This document shows, one piece after another, positions 24,041 to 35,876 of a stretch of 64,000 nt of DNA. Location: the NCBI RefSeq assembly GCF_022682495.2, contig NC_071398.1, positions 15,258,934-15,322,933 of the forward strand, given 5' to 3'. Positions within the stretch are counted from its first letter, which is position 1, and every line of letters starts with the position of its first letter. Source of the stretch: Desmodus rotundus. Taxonomy: Eukaryota; Chordata; Mammalia; Chiroptera; Phyllostomidae. A program made the translations under genes and the position numbers. The notes below the pieces were generated by a model that saw nothing but the letters and a program-made list of their open reading frames with translations, had not been told where the DNA came from and did not search any database.

Positions 24041-25784
24041 CAGATTACTTGCTTGCTTGCATAGGGCCCCCTGGTGGCTGAAGGAACACAGAGCAAATAA
24101 GTCTTCAGATGGTCAAATTTCTGAAGTGCCATGAATGAATTTGAGAAATCTAGAGTTGGAATCTGGACCTAGGACTCTTTATCATAGTGAGATTTTAGTA
24201 GCCACTTACCTAATTTCCAGAGCTTGAGTTTTAGTGACTCTTGGGGAAAAGATAGAGCAACATTCTTCCACATTTTGTATTCTGGTCTCTACAATGCTTG
24301 ATGACATCATCTGATTTAGAATATGTTTGCTTCACTTACAGTTTATTTGAGGGGGAAGGGTGTGGATTTTAGCATCAGTCAAGCATTAAAATGGCATTGG
24401 TACAATAATTATGTTTGAATGAAAGTATAGTCTTCCAAGGGCAACTTTGTTTCCTTCCCTCCTTCATTTTTTTCCTCAGAGGGTTGAGGTTTAATAAATT
24501 AATAATTTTTATTATTTTATCAAGTACATTCTTAAATAAAACTAGATTTTTATTTTTAACTACAACTGCGTGGTGGTGAAAAAAATTAGTGACTGCTAAT
24601 ATACAGAGGGGTGTTGCTATTCCCCTTTAAACTAAGGTACCAGCATTTTTTTTTTTTTTTGGTATCAGTAGTATACATTTTATGACAATAACAGGTACTG
24701 TTTGAGCAGTCTCGGGCTCTCTTTATATTTTAAAGAAAATAAGCATTTACATTTTTCATGGGTTGTACTGAATTTTAAAAAAAGGTCAATTGTATGTACA
24801 CTTACCCCTTAGACACGATAAAGTTGTCCTGGGGTGTATAGCTTTAATACCATCATTAAAGTTGTTTACAAAAGCTGGGTTTTTTTAATGGTGATAAAAC
24901 ATGCACAACAGAAAATTGACCATCTTAACCATTTTTAAATGTACAGTTTAGTGTCCTTATGTATAGTCACACTGTTGTGCACTTACATGGGTGAGGGTTT
25001 TTAAAAATTTAATCTTTATTGTATTTTTTTCCGCTACCATTTAGTCCCCTTATACCCTTCTCCCAGATGGGTGAGTTTTTTTTAATCTGCCATTTTAAAT
25101 TCTTATTTTGTGAGTGGGACCCAAGGAATGAAACCCACCTGCTCTGGCCAATCTCAGATTTACTATCCTATTTGTGAAATAATGAACATGAACTAAATTT
25201 GTAAGTTATATATTTTTAAAGGAAAATTTTAACTTGTAAAGAAATAATAGTTGGACAGAATTCTTAAAGAACAAGTTGCTCTGGATGATTCCAAGATAAT
25301 CTGACTGGCTTTTCTTTTGCAACCATCTTCTTTTCATTCTGATTTCCTCCTTCTAATCTGTGGACTCTGAGCAAATAGTGTGGAATCTCTAAAATTGTGT
25401 ATAGAGGGTCTGAATGAGGGCCCAGCAAAAATTCCTGTGAGTTAAAAATATGATCTTATACACTGTGTATGTTGGATTGTTCAGAGACCTGCTTTTGAAT
25501 AGGTGATAGCTAAGTTGTAGAAAGTTCTTGGTGATTATCCTAATTCAGCCAGAATGATAATATTGCCAAGAAAATACATGGTTCAAAATTTTCTGATTGA
25601 GGATTTTGATATAACTTAGGGATAAATATAAATTGTGTAAGGGGAAATACTTTATCAGTTTTAACAAATATTTTTCTATAGGACTAATAAACATCAGGAC
25701 TAGTAAACATCTAGTACCTTGCAGGGTACTAGATAGAGAGCAGTTGATGTTATTCTTATATATAGTAGAGATCGTGTCATTCCC
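24041..25784. other. Intron 1 stretch with a small L1 fragment
   Basis: An antisense L1 3' piece is recognisable at about 24880-24990 (aaaattgaccatcttaacca). A possible LINE 3' end follows at 25.01-25.07 kb. The rest, including a T14 run near 24650, is unassigned. Confidence 0.45.
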
Positions 25785-26285
25785 TTTTTAAAACTTTTTG
25801 ATGGTTTCCAGTAGCCTTAAAGTAAAATTCAAACTCCTTATCATGATCTTTCTAGTTTTTGTTTCTTTTACTTCTCCCCCTTCAGCTCATAGCTCTAGCC
25901 ACATACCAGGCCTTTCACTTCCTCAAAGTCTTATTTGACTCAGTGTTTGCTTATATTATCTGTCCTGTGTTGGAGCTATCACCTGCTCTACCCACTTTTC
26001 TTTACTTCACCTTTTAGATGTTAGCTTACATGCCACCTTCTCATAAAGCCACCCTCTCTGTAAAATAGGTTCTTTTAGTTTCTTTTCTACCACTTAGTAG
26101 TACTTAATAATTTTTAATTTGTCTTTGTCATTCTCCCCTGAGACTGTGTGCTTCATGAGGACCATGCATATCTTATTTATTCTTTATATACCTGGCATCT
26201 AGAATAGTTTCTAGAAAGTAGTAATTGTGTTATAAATAGTTGTTGGGTAAATAAGCACTTTCTTTACTTGTTTTCTGGGATACCA
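25785..26285 (+). mobile_element. L2 LINE 3' region
   Basis: L2-type phrases in order are ttccagtagccttaaagta, gtctttgtcattctccc, actgtgtgcttcatgaggac and catctagaatagtttctag with a final gttgttgggtaaat. It is a diverged ancient copy in sense orientation. Confidence 0.7.
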
Positions 26286-26585
26286 CACTCTTTTGGTTCT
26301 TCTGCCACTTCACTGACAGTCCCTTCTTACTCAATCTTATTTTGTCTCCCTGATCGCTAAAGTTCAGAATCCTGTAGGCCTCAGTTGCCTGCTTCTTCTT
26401 TATCTACACTCCGTTCCTAGTCATTTCTTCTGGTCTCATGGCTTAAAATATTCTCTATCCATTAATGACTCTCAAATTTACATGGCCCACCCGAGACTTT
26501 ATTTATACAAATATCTACTTATCTCCATTTGGGAAGCTTATTAGCATCTCACATTTAATATGTTCAAAGTAGAATTTTTTAAATG

Positions 26586-26832
26586 ATCACCTGAGGACTT
26601 TTTTTTGCCCTTTTTTTAGAGAGAGAGGAATTTTTAAAATTCTCACCTGAGGACTTTTTTTTTTCTTTTCTTAGAGAGAGAGGAACAGGGGTGGGAGGAG
26701 AGAGAGATCAATTGGTTGCCTCCTGCATGCACCCTAACTGGAGATCCAACAGGGCAACCTAGGTATGTACCCTGACTGGGATTGAACCTGCAACCTTTTG
26801 GTTTATGGGAGGATTCTCCACACCGGCCATGG
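26586..26832 (-). mobile_element. VES SINE with a duplicated tail segment
   Basis: The antisense tail motif tcacctgaggacttttttt followed by agagagagaggaa appears twice (26586-26630 and 26641-26684), then the usual GA block and a head ending ccacaccggccatggcc. The head lacks some bases near the B box. Confidence 0.85.
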
Positions 26833-26919
26833 CCAAAGTAGAGTTTTTTATTTCATATTTTCTAAATCTCTCTCACTTTCTTCTTCATTTCAGTAATTAG
26901 AAATATAGGTGTTTTTTTT

Positions 26920-27149
26920 TAAATCCTCACCTCAGGATAGGTTTATTGACTTTAGAAGGGTGTCAGGGAGGAAGAGAGGGAGGGAGAGAGAGAGGGGGAG
27001 GGAGGGATTGATCAGCTCAGCTGCCTCCCATACACATCATGAGTGGGGATCATACCTGCAACCTAGGCATGTGATCTGACCAGGAATTGAACCTACAACC
27101 TTTGGCATATGGGGTGACACTCCAACCAACTGAGCCACCTGGCCAGAGC
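26920..27149 (-). mobile_element. VES SINE, gaggat-tail subtype
   Basis: It begins aaatcctcacctcaggata, the complement of the gaggat-type tail, continues through agggagagagagaggggga and ends ctgagccacctggccag. It belongs to the same tail subtype as the copies at 11.2, 48.8, 57.5, 59.0 and 59.8 kb. Confidence 0.9.
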
Positions 27150-27177
27150 TAGAAATACAGTTCTTATAATAATAGTT

Positions 27178-28475
27178 CAGGCCCCAAACCTTGGTGTCAG
27201 CCTGACTCCTCCCTTGTTCACATCCAGTTTATCAGCGAGTTGTCAGCTCTACCTTAATAATAATTAAAAAAAAAATCCCTCACTTCTTACTGCTTTTCTT
27301 CTTCTACAAACCATTACCACCCAGGTCCCATGCCCCATTATTTTGTACCTGGATTATTGCAATTGTCTTTCATTTCAATGAATAGTATCAGATCATGACA
27401 CTCCTTTGTTTAGCACCCTCCAGTGGGTTCTCACCTCCTAATACAAACCAGCCATTCTACTGGTCTGTGTGATACTTGACTAATTACTGTCACCTCCCCC
27501 CCATCCCTTATTATTCAAACTCCTCAGTTCTATCCCCACTGGCTTTCTTGCTTTTTATCATATACTCCAGAAATACTCCATCTTCAGGCCTTTGCACTCA
27601 CTGTATCTTCTACCTTCAGTGTTCTTTCCCTAGATTCTGTATAGTTCAGTTCCAAATATCCTTTTGGTATCTCCTCAAATATTGGAGAAAGAACCCTTCC
27701 CAGACCTCCCTATCTAAATTAACTTTCTCTCATTTTCTCACTCTATTCTCCTCACCCTATTTTATTTTTCCTTTTGTTGGGTTGGCTAAACAGTCCATTT
27801 AGTTTTTTCCATAAAATAAAGACCCCTTTTTTATTTTCACCAATAACTTTATAGATTTGGATATTTTGAGTATGTTGGCTCTTTCCTGCTATTGGCTTCT
27901 AGTGGGTGGAGGCCAGGGGTGCTGCTAAACATCTTCCAATTCATAAGACAGTCCCACCACAAAGAATTATTTGGCCAAAATATCAGTAGAACCAAGAAAC
28001 TTTGCAAACCACTTTTGACATGTTTGATCAGTCACAGCACCTTCTCCATACACTGCACAAATCTTTTTTTTGTTTCAGTTGTATTTTTACCTTTCTTGAA
28101 ATAAAAAACATGATATGCCAAAAATGTTGCATATTTTCTACCATTTTCAGTATTAAAATGGCTGCACAAAAATTCACCAATTTTGATAAGTTTTTTTTTT
28201 TAAATGCACACTGATATGACAGCTGTCACAATATAGTCTAGCAAAATAGTTTTGAATGAAGTTAAAGACAAGTAAGCACTACTGGGGCCATTGTACGGAA
28301 AAAAACTAAATGAACTTTTTGGCCAACCCAATATTATATATCACCACCCAACATACGTTACTAGAATGTAAGTTCTGTGAGGATGGGGGTTTGTTTTGTG
28401 TTCTCTTGTGTTTTCAGTGTCTAGAGCATAACAGCTATATAGTGGCTGCTCAAAAATACTTGTTAAATGAATGAT
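27178..28475 (+). mobile_element. L2 LINE 3' region split by a DNA transposon
   Basis: The left part has aaaccttggtgtcagcctga, then ctggattattgcaatt. The right part, after the inserted element, has tactagaatgtaagttctgt and gtgtctagagcataacagc and ends taaatgaatga, the canonical L2 3' end. The two halves read in the right order if 27777-28331 is removed. Confidence 0.75.
27777..28331. mobile_element. Mariner-type non-autonomous DNA transposon carrying a MER5A-like block
   Basis: Terminal inverted repeats read ttgggttggctaaacag on the left and ctttttggccaacccaa on the right, with ccatttagttttttcc matched by aaaaaaactaaatgaac further in. Between 27889 and 28010 lies an antisense MER5A-like stretch (ggccaggggtgctgctaaac, cacaaagaattatttggcc). 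No transposase frame is visible. Confidence 0.75.
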
Positions 28476-28933
28476 CGCATTGCTTCTGGTTTAGGACAAA
28501 ATACACATATATGGTTAAAAAGTGAACAGCACAAAATTAGCACCCCCAGAAATGGCATTATGGGGATATAGAAAGAAACTGATTTCTTGATGAGCTTATT
28601 GAACTTATAAAATAACCAATTCTGGAGCTGTCCTACTTTTGGACATCTTGTTATGGAGGGTCCAGCTGAAGTAATGCCTGCTCAAGTGTGGTTGGTGGGG
28701 TACATGAATGTCTTGCATGAGATGGACAGCAATTTGAACATTTCACCTAAAATGTCATATGGTGTGCTTGAGTGTGATATTATGTTGCAGAATTACATGC
28801 TTATGGTTTTGTAATAAAAGGGCATTATTTGTGCCAGACTTTGCATTGGATAATAGTAAGTACCCTCCCCTCCTTTCAGCTGCTACTTTGAGTTGGTATT
28901 CCTGTTCTTTGCAGCCTAGAAACATCATATTTT
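28476..28933. other. Intron 1 stretch, unassigned
   Basis: Nothing recognised between the L2 end and the next SINE. Confidence 0.45.
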
Positions 28934-29115
28934 GCCCTGGCTGGTGTGGCTCAGTGGATTCAGCACAGGCCCTCAACCAGGGGGTCGCCAGTTTGATTCC
29001 CAGTCGAGGCGCATGCCTGGGTTGTGGGTCAGGACTCCGGTTGGGGGTGTGTGAGAGGCAGCCAAATGATGTTTCTCTCTCTCTCCTTCCCTTGCCCTCT
29101 CTCTAAAAATAATTA
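28934..29115 (+). mobile_element. VES SINE
   Basis: Head gccctggctggtgtggctca; B box gtttgattcccagtcg. The cctcaaccaggggg stretch replaces the usual anticodon-loop region. Confidence 0.95.
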
Positions 29116-29504
29116 AATATTTTTTTTTAAAAAAGAAACGTTTTGTACAGAGACATTTTACTCCTAAATTACACTAAATTAAAAAATAACATCCTTTTGG
29201 GAGAAACTGAAGTAAAACTGATGATACTCATATCCTTCCAATTTTACAAATTAAAACAAGGCTTTTAAAACAGATGTCTCTACATAGTAGGGGTACCAAA
29301 AATGTGTGTGCCCTACGATTTAGTCACCCCACCCTTGGGAATTTATCCTTGGAGGCTAATTCAAAAGAAGACGTAAGTAAAATGATCCCCAAAGAACAAC
29401 AACAACAAAGGAAGACATAAAGCTATTCTTCATATAGAGATGGTCAGTGCTACATTATTTATAAAATAAAATGTAGGAAAAAACTATAATTGACTCTTTA
29501 AATT
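29116..29504. other. Intron 1 stretch, possible L1-derived
   Basis: The words cacccttgggaatttatcct and agatggtcagtgctacatta hint at a very diverged sense L1 3' UTR, but not strongly enough to call. Confidence 0.3.
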
Positions 29505-30040
29505 TTATTTTTCAATTACAGTTTACTTTAAATATTATTTTGTATTAGTTTCAGGAGTATAGCACACTGGTTAGACAGTCATACTTTATAGAGGGTTTCC
29601 CCTGATATTTCCAGCACCCACCTTGAGCCATACATAGTTATTACAATATTATTAACTATATTCCCTATATTGTATATCCCCTTGACTATTTTGTAACCAC
29701 CAATTAGTACCTCTTAATTCCTTCACCTTTTTTATCCAGTCCCCAGCTCCCCTCCCCTCTGGTAACTATCAGTCTTTCTCTGTGAATGAGTCCGTTTCAA
29801 TTTTATTTATTTTCTTTAGATTCCACATATAAGTGAAATCATAGGGTATTTGTCTGTCTGTGACTGACTTATTTCACTAAGCATAATACACCCAGGTCCA
29901 TCCATGTTGTTTCAAATGGTGAAATTTCATTCTTTTTTATGGCTGAGTAATATTCCATTGCATGTATGCACCATAACTTTTTAATCTACTCATCTTTTGA
30001 TGGACACTTGGGTTGTTGAAAATTGTTTAGAAACTTTATA
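29505..30040 (-). mobile_element. L1 3' end, antisense, 5' truncated
   Basis: Landmarks are agtttcaggagtatagcaca, ttagattccacatataagtg, ggctgagtaatattccatt and cttttgatggacacttgggt, the antisense order of a eutherian L1 3' UTR. Confidence 0.85.
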
Positions 30041-30054
30041 AAGCTCAATTAAAT

Positions 30055-30180
30055 ATAAAAATATTGAAAGACAGTGGTTAACACCCAATACAGTATACAG
30101 ATGATATATTACAGAATTGTATACCTGAATAATTTTATTGATCAATTTCCCCCCCATAAATTCAATAAAAAGTTTTTAAA
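30055..30180 (+). mobile_element. L1 3' end, sense
   Basis: It has acagaattgtatacctgaat and cataaattcaataaaaag, a terminal L1 3' UTR with tail. It abuts the antisense L1, giving two opposed L1 ends. Confidence 0.7.
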
Positions 30181-30327
30181 AAGTTGAAAGACAAAGTTGT
30201 ATGTTATATGGGCAAAATAAATCTAGACTTAGAAGTCAGTATATTGTTATTCTTGGTGGAATGGTAATGACTTAGAAGAGAGCCAAAGGGTGTGGTTCTG
30301 GGATGTTCATGTTCCTTTTTTATTTTT

Positions 30328-30562
30328 TAAGATTTTATTTATTTATTTTTTAGAGAGACAGGAAGGGAGGGAGGGAAAAAGAGGGCGAGGAACATTGATG
30401 GAGGGAGGGAGAAAGGGAGAAACATCATTCGGTTGCCTTTCACATGCCTCCAGCCGGGGACCTGGCCTACAACCCAGGCATGTGCCCTGACCAGGAACTG
30501 AACCAGCAACTTTTTGGTGTGCAGGCTGTCGCTCAGTCCATTGAGCCATACCAGCCAGGGCC
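30328..30562 (-). mobile_element. VES SINE
   Basis: Antisense (TTTA)n tail and a long GA block with an internal repeat of gagggagg, then a head ending gccataccagccagggcc. It explains a 96-codon minus-strand open frame. Confidence 0.95.
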
Positions 30563-30654
30563 CCCTCTTAAATTTTAAAAAGGAAAAGACAGGATAATTG
30601 ACTTGTATTGAATTCCTTCTCTTAGTCATTGTGTTAGGTTGCTTGTCTTAAAAT

Positions 30655-30795
30655 TGGTCCTATGTGTTTTAGGTGATACTCTATTCAACTCCTGCCAGTT
30701 AGTACATAAAAAGAGCCTCATAATTCTGTGGTTCAAGCAGGTTAAATAACTTGTCCAAGTTCACACAACTATGGACTGGCAGAGCCAGAGTTTAA
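30655..30795 (-). mobile_element. MIR, antisense
   Basis: Core words aataacttgtccaagttcac and ggcagagccagagtttaaa are the complement of the MIR conserved region. Confidence 0.75.
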
Positions 30796-31509
30796 AATGC
30801 AGGGATGGGGTTTTTTTTTTGTTTTGTTGTTATAGTACATGTAAAAACTCTCTACTGAATCTGTTCATTAACCACACAACACCTTAAAAGCTCCAGATTC
30901 TAGAATTTAGGGAAATAGTTAAATTGTAGGGTGTGTGCTGGCTAATGTCAGCAACACCAGGAGTCTAAAGATGTGGGTTACTTTCTGGGGTACTGATGTA
31001 ATGAAACAATGTGATCTTGAGTTACTTTTGAGAAGAGGCTAAAAGTTTGTGCTTATCTCTGTTGCATCTATGAACAGTTTTGTCTTTGGTTTCCTAATGA
31101 TGACCTCTTAGGAAAATGTGAAAGTGTTCAACCAGTACCTTGTACTAGAGCTTTTAGTATTTCTGCCTCTGTGAAAATAGATAATAATCACTAAAAGTGA
31201 AGTTGCAAAATGCCCTTATTGCTGCAGACACTTTCAGTAGGTAATTTGGCAGGAGTTGTTTGGTGTAAATACTCCAGCAAGGGGTGCATTTTAAAAGTTC
31301 TGTCCTTACTAGGATTACTTTAACAAGCAATCATAAGTTAAGGTCTTGATGAATTATTTTCTAGTTGAGGTAAATGATCCAGTGGCATCATGGGGCTTTC
31401 ATTACCTGGTCTGCTATGACCAGAGTATGAATTCTTGATAGTGTGACTGTGGAAGAAAAAGTTATTGTTAATCATAGTAATTCCCTTAACAAAAAAAAAG
31501 TTTTGAATT
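30796..31509. other. Intron 1 stretch, unassigned
   Basis: No repeat or exon was recognised in this block between two MIRs. Confidence 0.45.
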
Positions 31510-31610
31510 TTACTGCAAGGAAACTAAGGCCTTGGAGAGATTAAGTGATTTGACTAAGATCTCACAGTTAAATGGCAGAGGCAGACAAGAATCTAGGAGC
31601 CTTGAGTTGA
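31510..31610 (-). mobile_element. MIR fragment, antisense
   Basis: Words aggaaactaaggccttgga, ttaagtgatttgac and cacagttaaatggcagaggc give the MIR core in antisense. Confidence 0.65.
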
Positions 31611-31646
31611 TTCAGTAATCCTTTTCATTAATAAATTTAGTGAGTA

Positions 31647-31842
31647 GCCCTGGCTGGTGTAGCTCAGTGGTTTGAGCACTGACCTGTGAACCAAAGGGTT
31701 GCCAGTTCGATTCCGTCAGGGCACATGGCCTGGGTTGTGGGCCAGGCCTCTGATGGGTGGCTCGAGAGAAGCAACCACACATTGTTTCTCTCCTTCTCTT
31801 TCTCTCTCCCTTCCCTCTGCCTAAAAATAAATAAATAAATTT
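31647..31842 (+). mobile_element. VES SINE, 0.45 kb upstream of exon 2
   Basis: A good head with ccagttcgattccgtcaggg (the B box lacks a few bases) and an (AAAT)n tail. Target duplication aataaatttag is visible on both sides. Confidence 0.95.
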
Positions 31843-32291
31843 AGCGGGTATACTTAAAACTAAAAACCTTTCAAAGACTTGGTTTTATCCTTTACTTTGC
31901 TTCAACCTATAGACCCTAGATGAGACTGAATTTGTATGATCAGATTATATCATTCTATAATTATGAATATTTTTAGAATTAATGGATATGATTATTTCTT
32001 TTATAAAAGCATTTATTTTTTTCAGGTAATGTTTTCTGATTCTCATTTTAGAAAATGTGAAAAGAAAAAGTTATACATAATTACATGTATATGTAATAAT
32101 TATGTATATCTACAGAAACATTTGGCCAAACACATACTACTCTTTAATGGAGCTAATGATGTACCTTTTATGTCCCACTGTTTTCTCTCAGGATTATTAT
32201 TATTATTATATACTTTCTCATCTAGTAATTATACATCTAAATTTTCTAATTTCTTGTTTTATTGATTTTTTTTTTTTACTTTCCCCCATAG

Positions 32292-33429
32292 ATCTTGAGC
32301 CAGATGATTGTGCATCCATTTACATCTTTAATGTAGATCCACCTCCATCTACTTTAAACTCACCACTTTGCTTACCACATCATGGATTACCGTCTCATCC
32401 TTCTGTTTTGTCACCATCGTTTCAGCTCCAAGGTCACAAAAACTATGAAGGAACTTGTGAGATTCCGGAATCTAAATATAGCCCATTAGGTGGTCCCAAA
32501 CCCTTTGAGTGCCCAAGTATTCAAATCACATCCATCTCTCCTAACTGTCATCAAGAAATAGATGCTCCTGAAGATGACCTACATATAAATGACCCAGAAA
32601 AGGAATATTTGGAAAGGCCTTCTAGAGATCATCTCTATCTTCCTCTTGAGCCATCTTACCGGGAGTCTTCCCTTAGTCCTAGTCCTGCCAGCAGCATCTC
32701 TTCTAGGAGCTGGTTCTCAGATGCATCATCTTGTGAATCTCTTTCACATATTTATGATGATGTGGATTCAGAATTGAATGAAGCTGCTGCCCGATTTACT
32801 CTTGGATCCCCCCTGACTTCTCCTGGTGGCTCTCCAGGGGGCTGCCCTGGAGAAGAGTCCTGGCATCAACAGTATGGACTGGGACACTCCTTGTCACCCA
32901 GGCAGTCTCCTTGCCACTCTCCTAGATCTAGTGTCACTGATGAGAATTGGCTGAGTCCCAGACCAGCCTCAGGTCCCTCATCAAGGCCTACCTCCCCTTG
33001 TGGGAAACGGCGGCACTCTAGTGCTGAGGTTTGTTATGCTGGGTCCCTTTCACCCCATCACTCACCTGTTCCTTCTCCTGGCCACTCCCCTAGGGGAAGT
33101 GTAACAGAAGATACCTGGCTCAATGCTTCTGTCCAAGGTGGATCAGGCCTTGGTCCTGCACTTCTTCCACCATTTCAGTACTATGTAGAGACTGATATCC
33201 CTCTAAAAACAAGGAAGACTTCTGAAGATCAAGCTACTGTACTACCAGGAAAATTAGAGCTCTGTTCAGATGATCAAGGGAGTTTATCACCATCTCGGGA
33301 GACTTCAATAGATGATGGCCTTGGATCTCAGTATCCTTTAAAGAAAGACTCATCTGGTGACCAGTTTCTTTCAGTTCCTTCACACTTTACCTGGAGCAAA
33401 CCCAAGCCTGGCCACACCCCTATATTTCG
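32292..33429 (+). CDS. NFATC3: NFATC3 exon 2: calcineurin-regulatory domain
   Basis: NFATC3 is a calcineurin-dependent transcription factor that shuttles from cytoplasm to nucleus. This 1138-bp exon encodes 379 codons plus split ends; counting the split aspartate as residue 1, the order is PxIxIT docking site PSIQIT (75-80), serine-rich region (about 125-150), SP1 (173-189), SP2 (202-218), basic signal KRR (239-241), SP3 (258-274) and LxVP-type site LSVP (360-363). The acceptor has a long T/C tract ending cccccatag; the donor is gtgagt after CG. By length and motif spacing it matches the mammalian exon with no break. Dephosphorylation of the serines by calcineurin exposes the nuclear signal. 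NFATC1, C2 and C4 share the motifs but not this sequence. The open frame continuing upstream to 32102 is intronic. Confidence 0.98.
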
Positions 33430-35713
33430 GTGAGTTGATGAAATGGCTGCCTTGTCATTCATACTTACGGGTATTGGTAGCATGTAAAACTACATCATCT
33501 ACATGAAATGGTTTGAACATTTTTCCTCCTTCTCTCTCTCTCCTTTTTTTTTTTTTTTTTTCAATTTCTTCCAGACAAATAACTTTAAGTCTGCATTTAT
33601 TTTCCTTTGAGTCTTAAAAGTATCTTTAGGTAGGCTAAAGTTATAAAGTTAAAATTTTTAAAAGTATAGGTAATGAATTGTAGATAACAGTACATTTAAG
33701 AATTTCTAGAAGGAATTTTCTTTGTTTTCGTACTTACTGATTTTTAGAAGAAGGAAGAGAGAGAAAGAAATACTGATTTGTTGTCCTACTTAGTTATGTA
33801 TTCACTGGTTGATTCTTGCATGTGCCCTGACCGGGGATCAAACCCGCAACCTTGGAGTATTGGGACAATACTCTAACCAACTGAGGTACTTGGCCAGGGC
33901 CAGCAGGAATTTTCTTACTTAAAAAAGCTTTCCGTAAAAGATGGATTATAGTGTGAATTAAATTACTAATATAACTGGTTGGGAATAGGCTTTTTATATT
34001 TTTAAGAGCTCAAGATACAAATGAAATTTGCCTTTTCATATTTGTGGCAAGGTTTTTTTTTTATATAATTTTTGTCTTTTTATAAGTTTGTAAATTTTTT
34101 AGTGTGTAGAGGAAGTTTTAATTTTTATGTATTCAAATTTGTGTTTTATGGCTTTTGGGTTTTGTGTTATATTTAAAGCCTTACCCCACTCTAAAATAAT
34201 AAAAAATAAATGAAAATCTAATTTTCACATCTTTTCTAATAAAGTTTTAAATATATTTTAATAATGTATGTATGTAACATGTATGGTATTTATATTATAA
34301 ATATTTATAGTAGTATATTTGTAATTTTTATTCATATACACACATATTTATATAGAATCTTGAGTCCAACTAAGGACTGAAGAACAGTGTAATGACTTCC
34401 TTTCCCAAATGGCTTATCAGTCATCACAGTACCATTTATAGAATTGATGTAGTATAAAATTGATTAGAATGATAAAATTGATTAGAAAAGACAACTTTAC
34501 CATGTATTAAATCACTACATAGAGTTGCATCTGTTTACTTTTTTTGTTGTTGTTTACTTTTTAAAAAAAGCTTTTTCACTGGTATGAATGTTTATTTATG
34601 GCTGCACATTTTTAGAAAATATAATGTAAAATTATGGTGTTGAAGATACCTTTGAGCCCATCACTCTGCTTCTGAAAATTATCTTAATCTTTTTTAGGGC
34701 TTAGCTTAAGTCTGCACAGGTGCAGAAAGTAGCTGAGAGTGGATGAAGTTGAGTTGTTTCAGATTAATAAAAACTAATACCATTGAGCTATGCAATGGCT
34801 AGTAAAGCTAGGATGAGGACATTGAAGGAATCAGTGAAATAATTTAAAATCTACAGTTGGAATGCTAGCATTTTAGAAGGTAGAAAAGACCTAAAGTCCT
34901 ATTTCTTCAATCACTGAGAAGATAATACTGTTTAATACAAATCATTGTAGCTTTGGGTTCATTAATATTTGACCTATAGATATATAAGTTGTTTCTTTTC
35001 TAATTTCATATTTTCAGTGTTGATACATCTAAGTGAACCTGTAGCCCTTTAAGCTCTTGAAATTATCTTACTGATCATTTGACATGTTTCTCTGAAATTG
35101 ACATTTAGAGATGCTGCGGAGATAGGCTTAATGTTTTTTAAGCTAAGTATTACTAAAATTAAATTTTTACCTCAAATTGCAATATATTGCTAACTATAAG
35201 CAATATTTCAGAGAGATAAGGTAAAGAGCAACAGGGGGGAGTGGGGAGAGCAACATGTACCATAGACTGACCTCTGTAGCCTCATACCAGGGAGGAAGAC
35301 AGTATCCTGAGACACAGGGGCCTTTGGATCCTTGGAGAGATACTGATGTACACACACAGAGATGTGCATTTTTGCTTTAAGAAATCAAAATATTATTATT
35401 TTGATTGTTTTTGTAATTATACACACACAGTTGAGAAACAGTTGTAGTTTTACAAATGTTAGAATCTATCCTTTCTTAAAAAATACAGAAAACCAAAAAA
35501 GTTGATAAAATTTGTTTTATTCTTCAGGTTAAAGAATTACTTCTTGAGTACCCACCATATACAGTGTTATAACTTATTAAGTGCATTTTTATTTTGGAAT
35601 ATTTTGTTTCCAAGACCACAGGAAGAAATGTTGGTGCTGGCAGAGAAGTGATTTGAATCACTGCTTGGCAATAATAGTATGGTGAAATGCATCTTTGTGT
35701 GTTTTGTTTATAG
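33430..35713 (+). other. NFATC3: NFATC3 intron 2
   Basis: It starts gtgagt and ends tttgtttatag. It contains one antisense VES SINE; the remaining 2 kb is AT-rich with no further element recognised. Confidence 0.85.
33735..33901 (-). mobile_element. VES SINE with target duplication
   Basis: Diverged antisense copy ending gaggtacttggccagggcc. The flanks ggaattttctt occur on both sides. Confidence 0.9.
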
Positions 35714-35876
35714 CACATCTTCATTACCTCCACTAGACTGGCCTTTACCTACTCATTTTGGACAATGTGAACTGAAAATAGAGGTGCAACCTAAAACTCA
35801 TCATCGAGCCCATTATGAAACTGAAGGTAGCCGAGGAGCAGTAAAAGCATCTACTGGTGGACACCCTGTTGTGAAG
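35714..35876 (+). CDS. NFATC3: NFATC3 exon 3: start of the Rel-homology domain
   Basis: The exon is 163 bp: one base completes the arginine codon from exon 2 and 54 codons follow, ending AAG before gtatga. The peptide begins [17 protein letters not shown], the opening of the NFAT Rel-homology region. It contains the DNA-contacting loop with RAHYETEG from 35805, where the arginine and tyrosine contact the GGAAA core in NFAT family structures. It is followed by a GSRGAVKA segment, identical in spacing to other mammals. The acceptor tttgtttatag is modest but has a pyrimidine tract. No frame damage was seen. Confidence 0.98.

Noticed and set aside
26586..26684. CRISPR-like or satellite repeat
   Set aside because: Only two units, inside a SINE; no spacer array and a mammalian context.
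27476..27802. 108-codon open frame near the L2/mariner border
   Set aside because: It runs through L2 3' sequence into the mariner end; no protein similarity was recognised.
30339..30629. 96-codon minus-strand open frame
   Set aside because: It lies across a VES SINE; similar frames recur at other SINE copies with the same peptide words, so it is a repeat shadow.
31647..31720. SINE heads as functional tRNA genes
   Set aside because: A and B boxes are present but the cloverleaf is not kept, and the heads are always followed by SINE tails.
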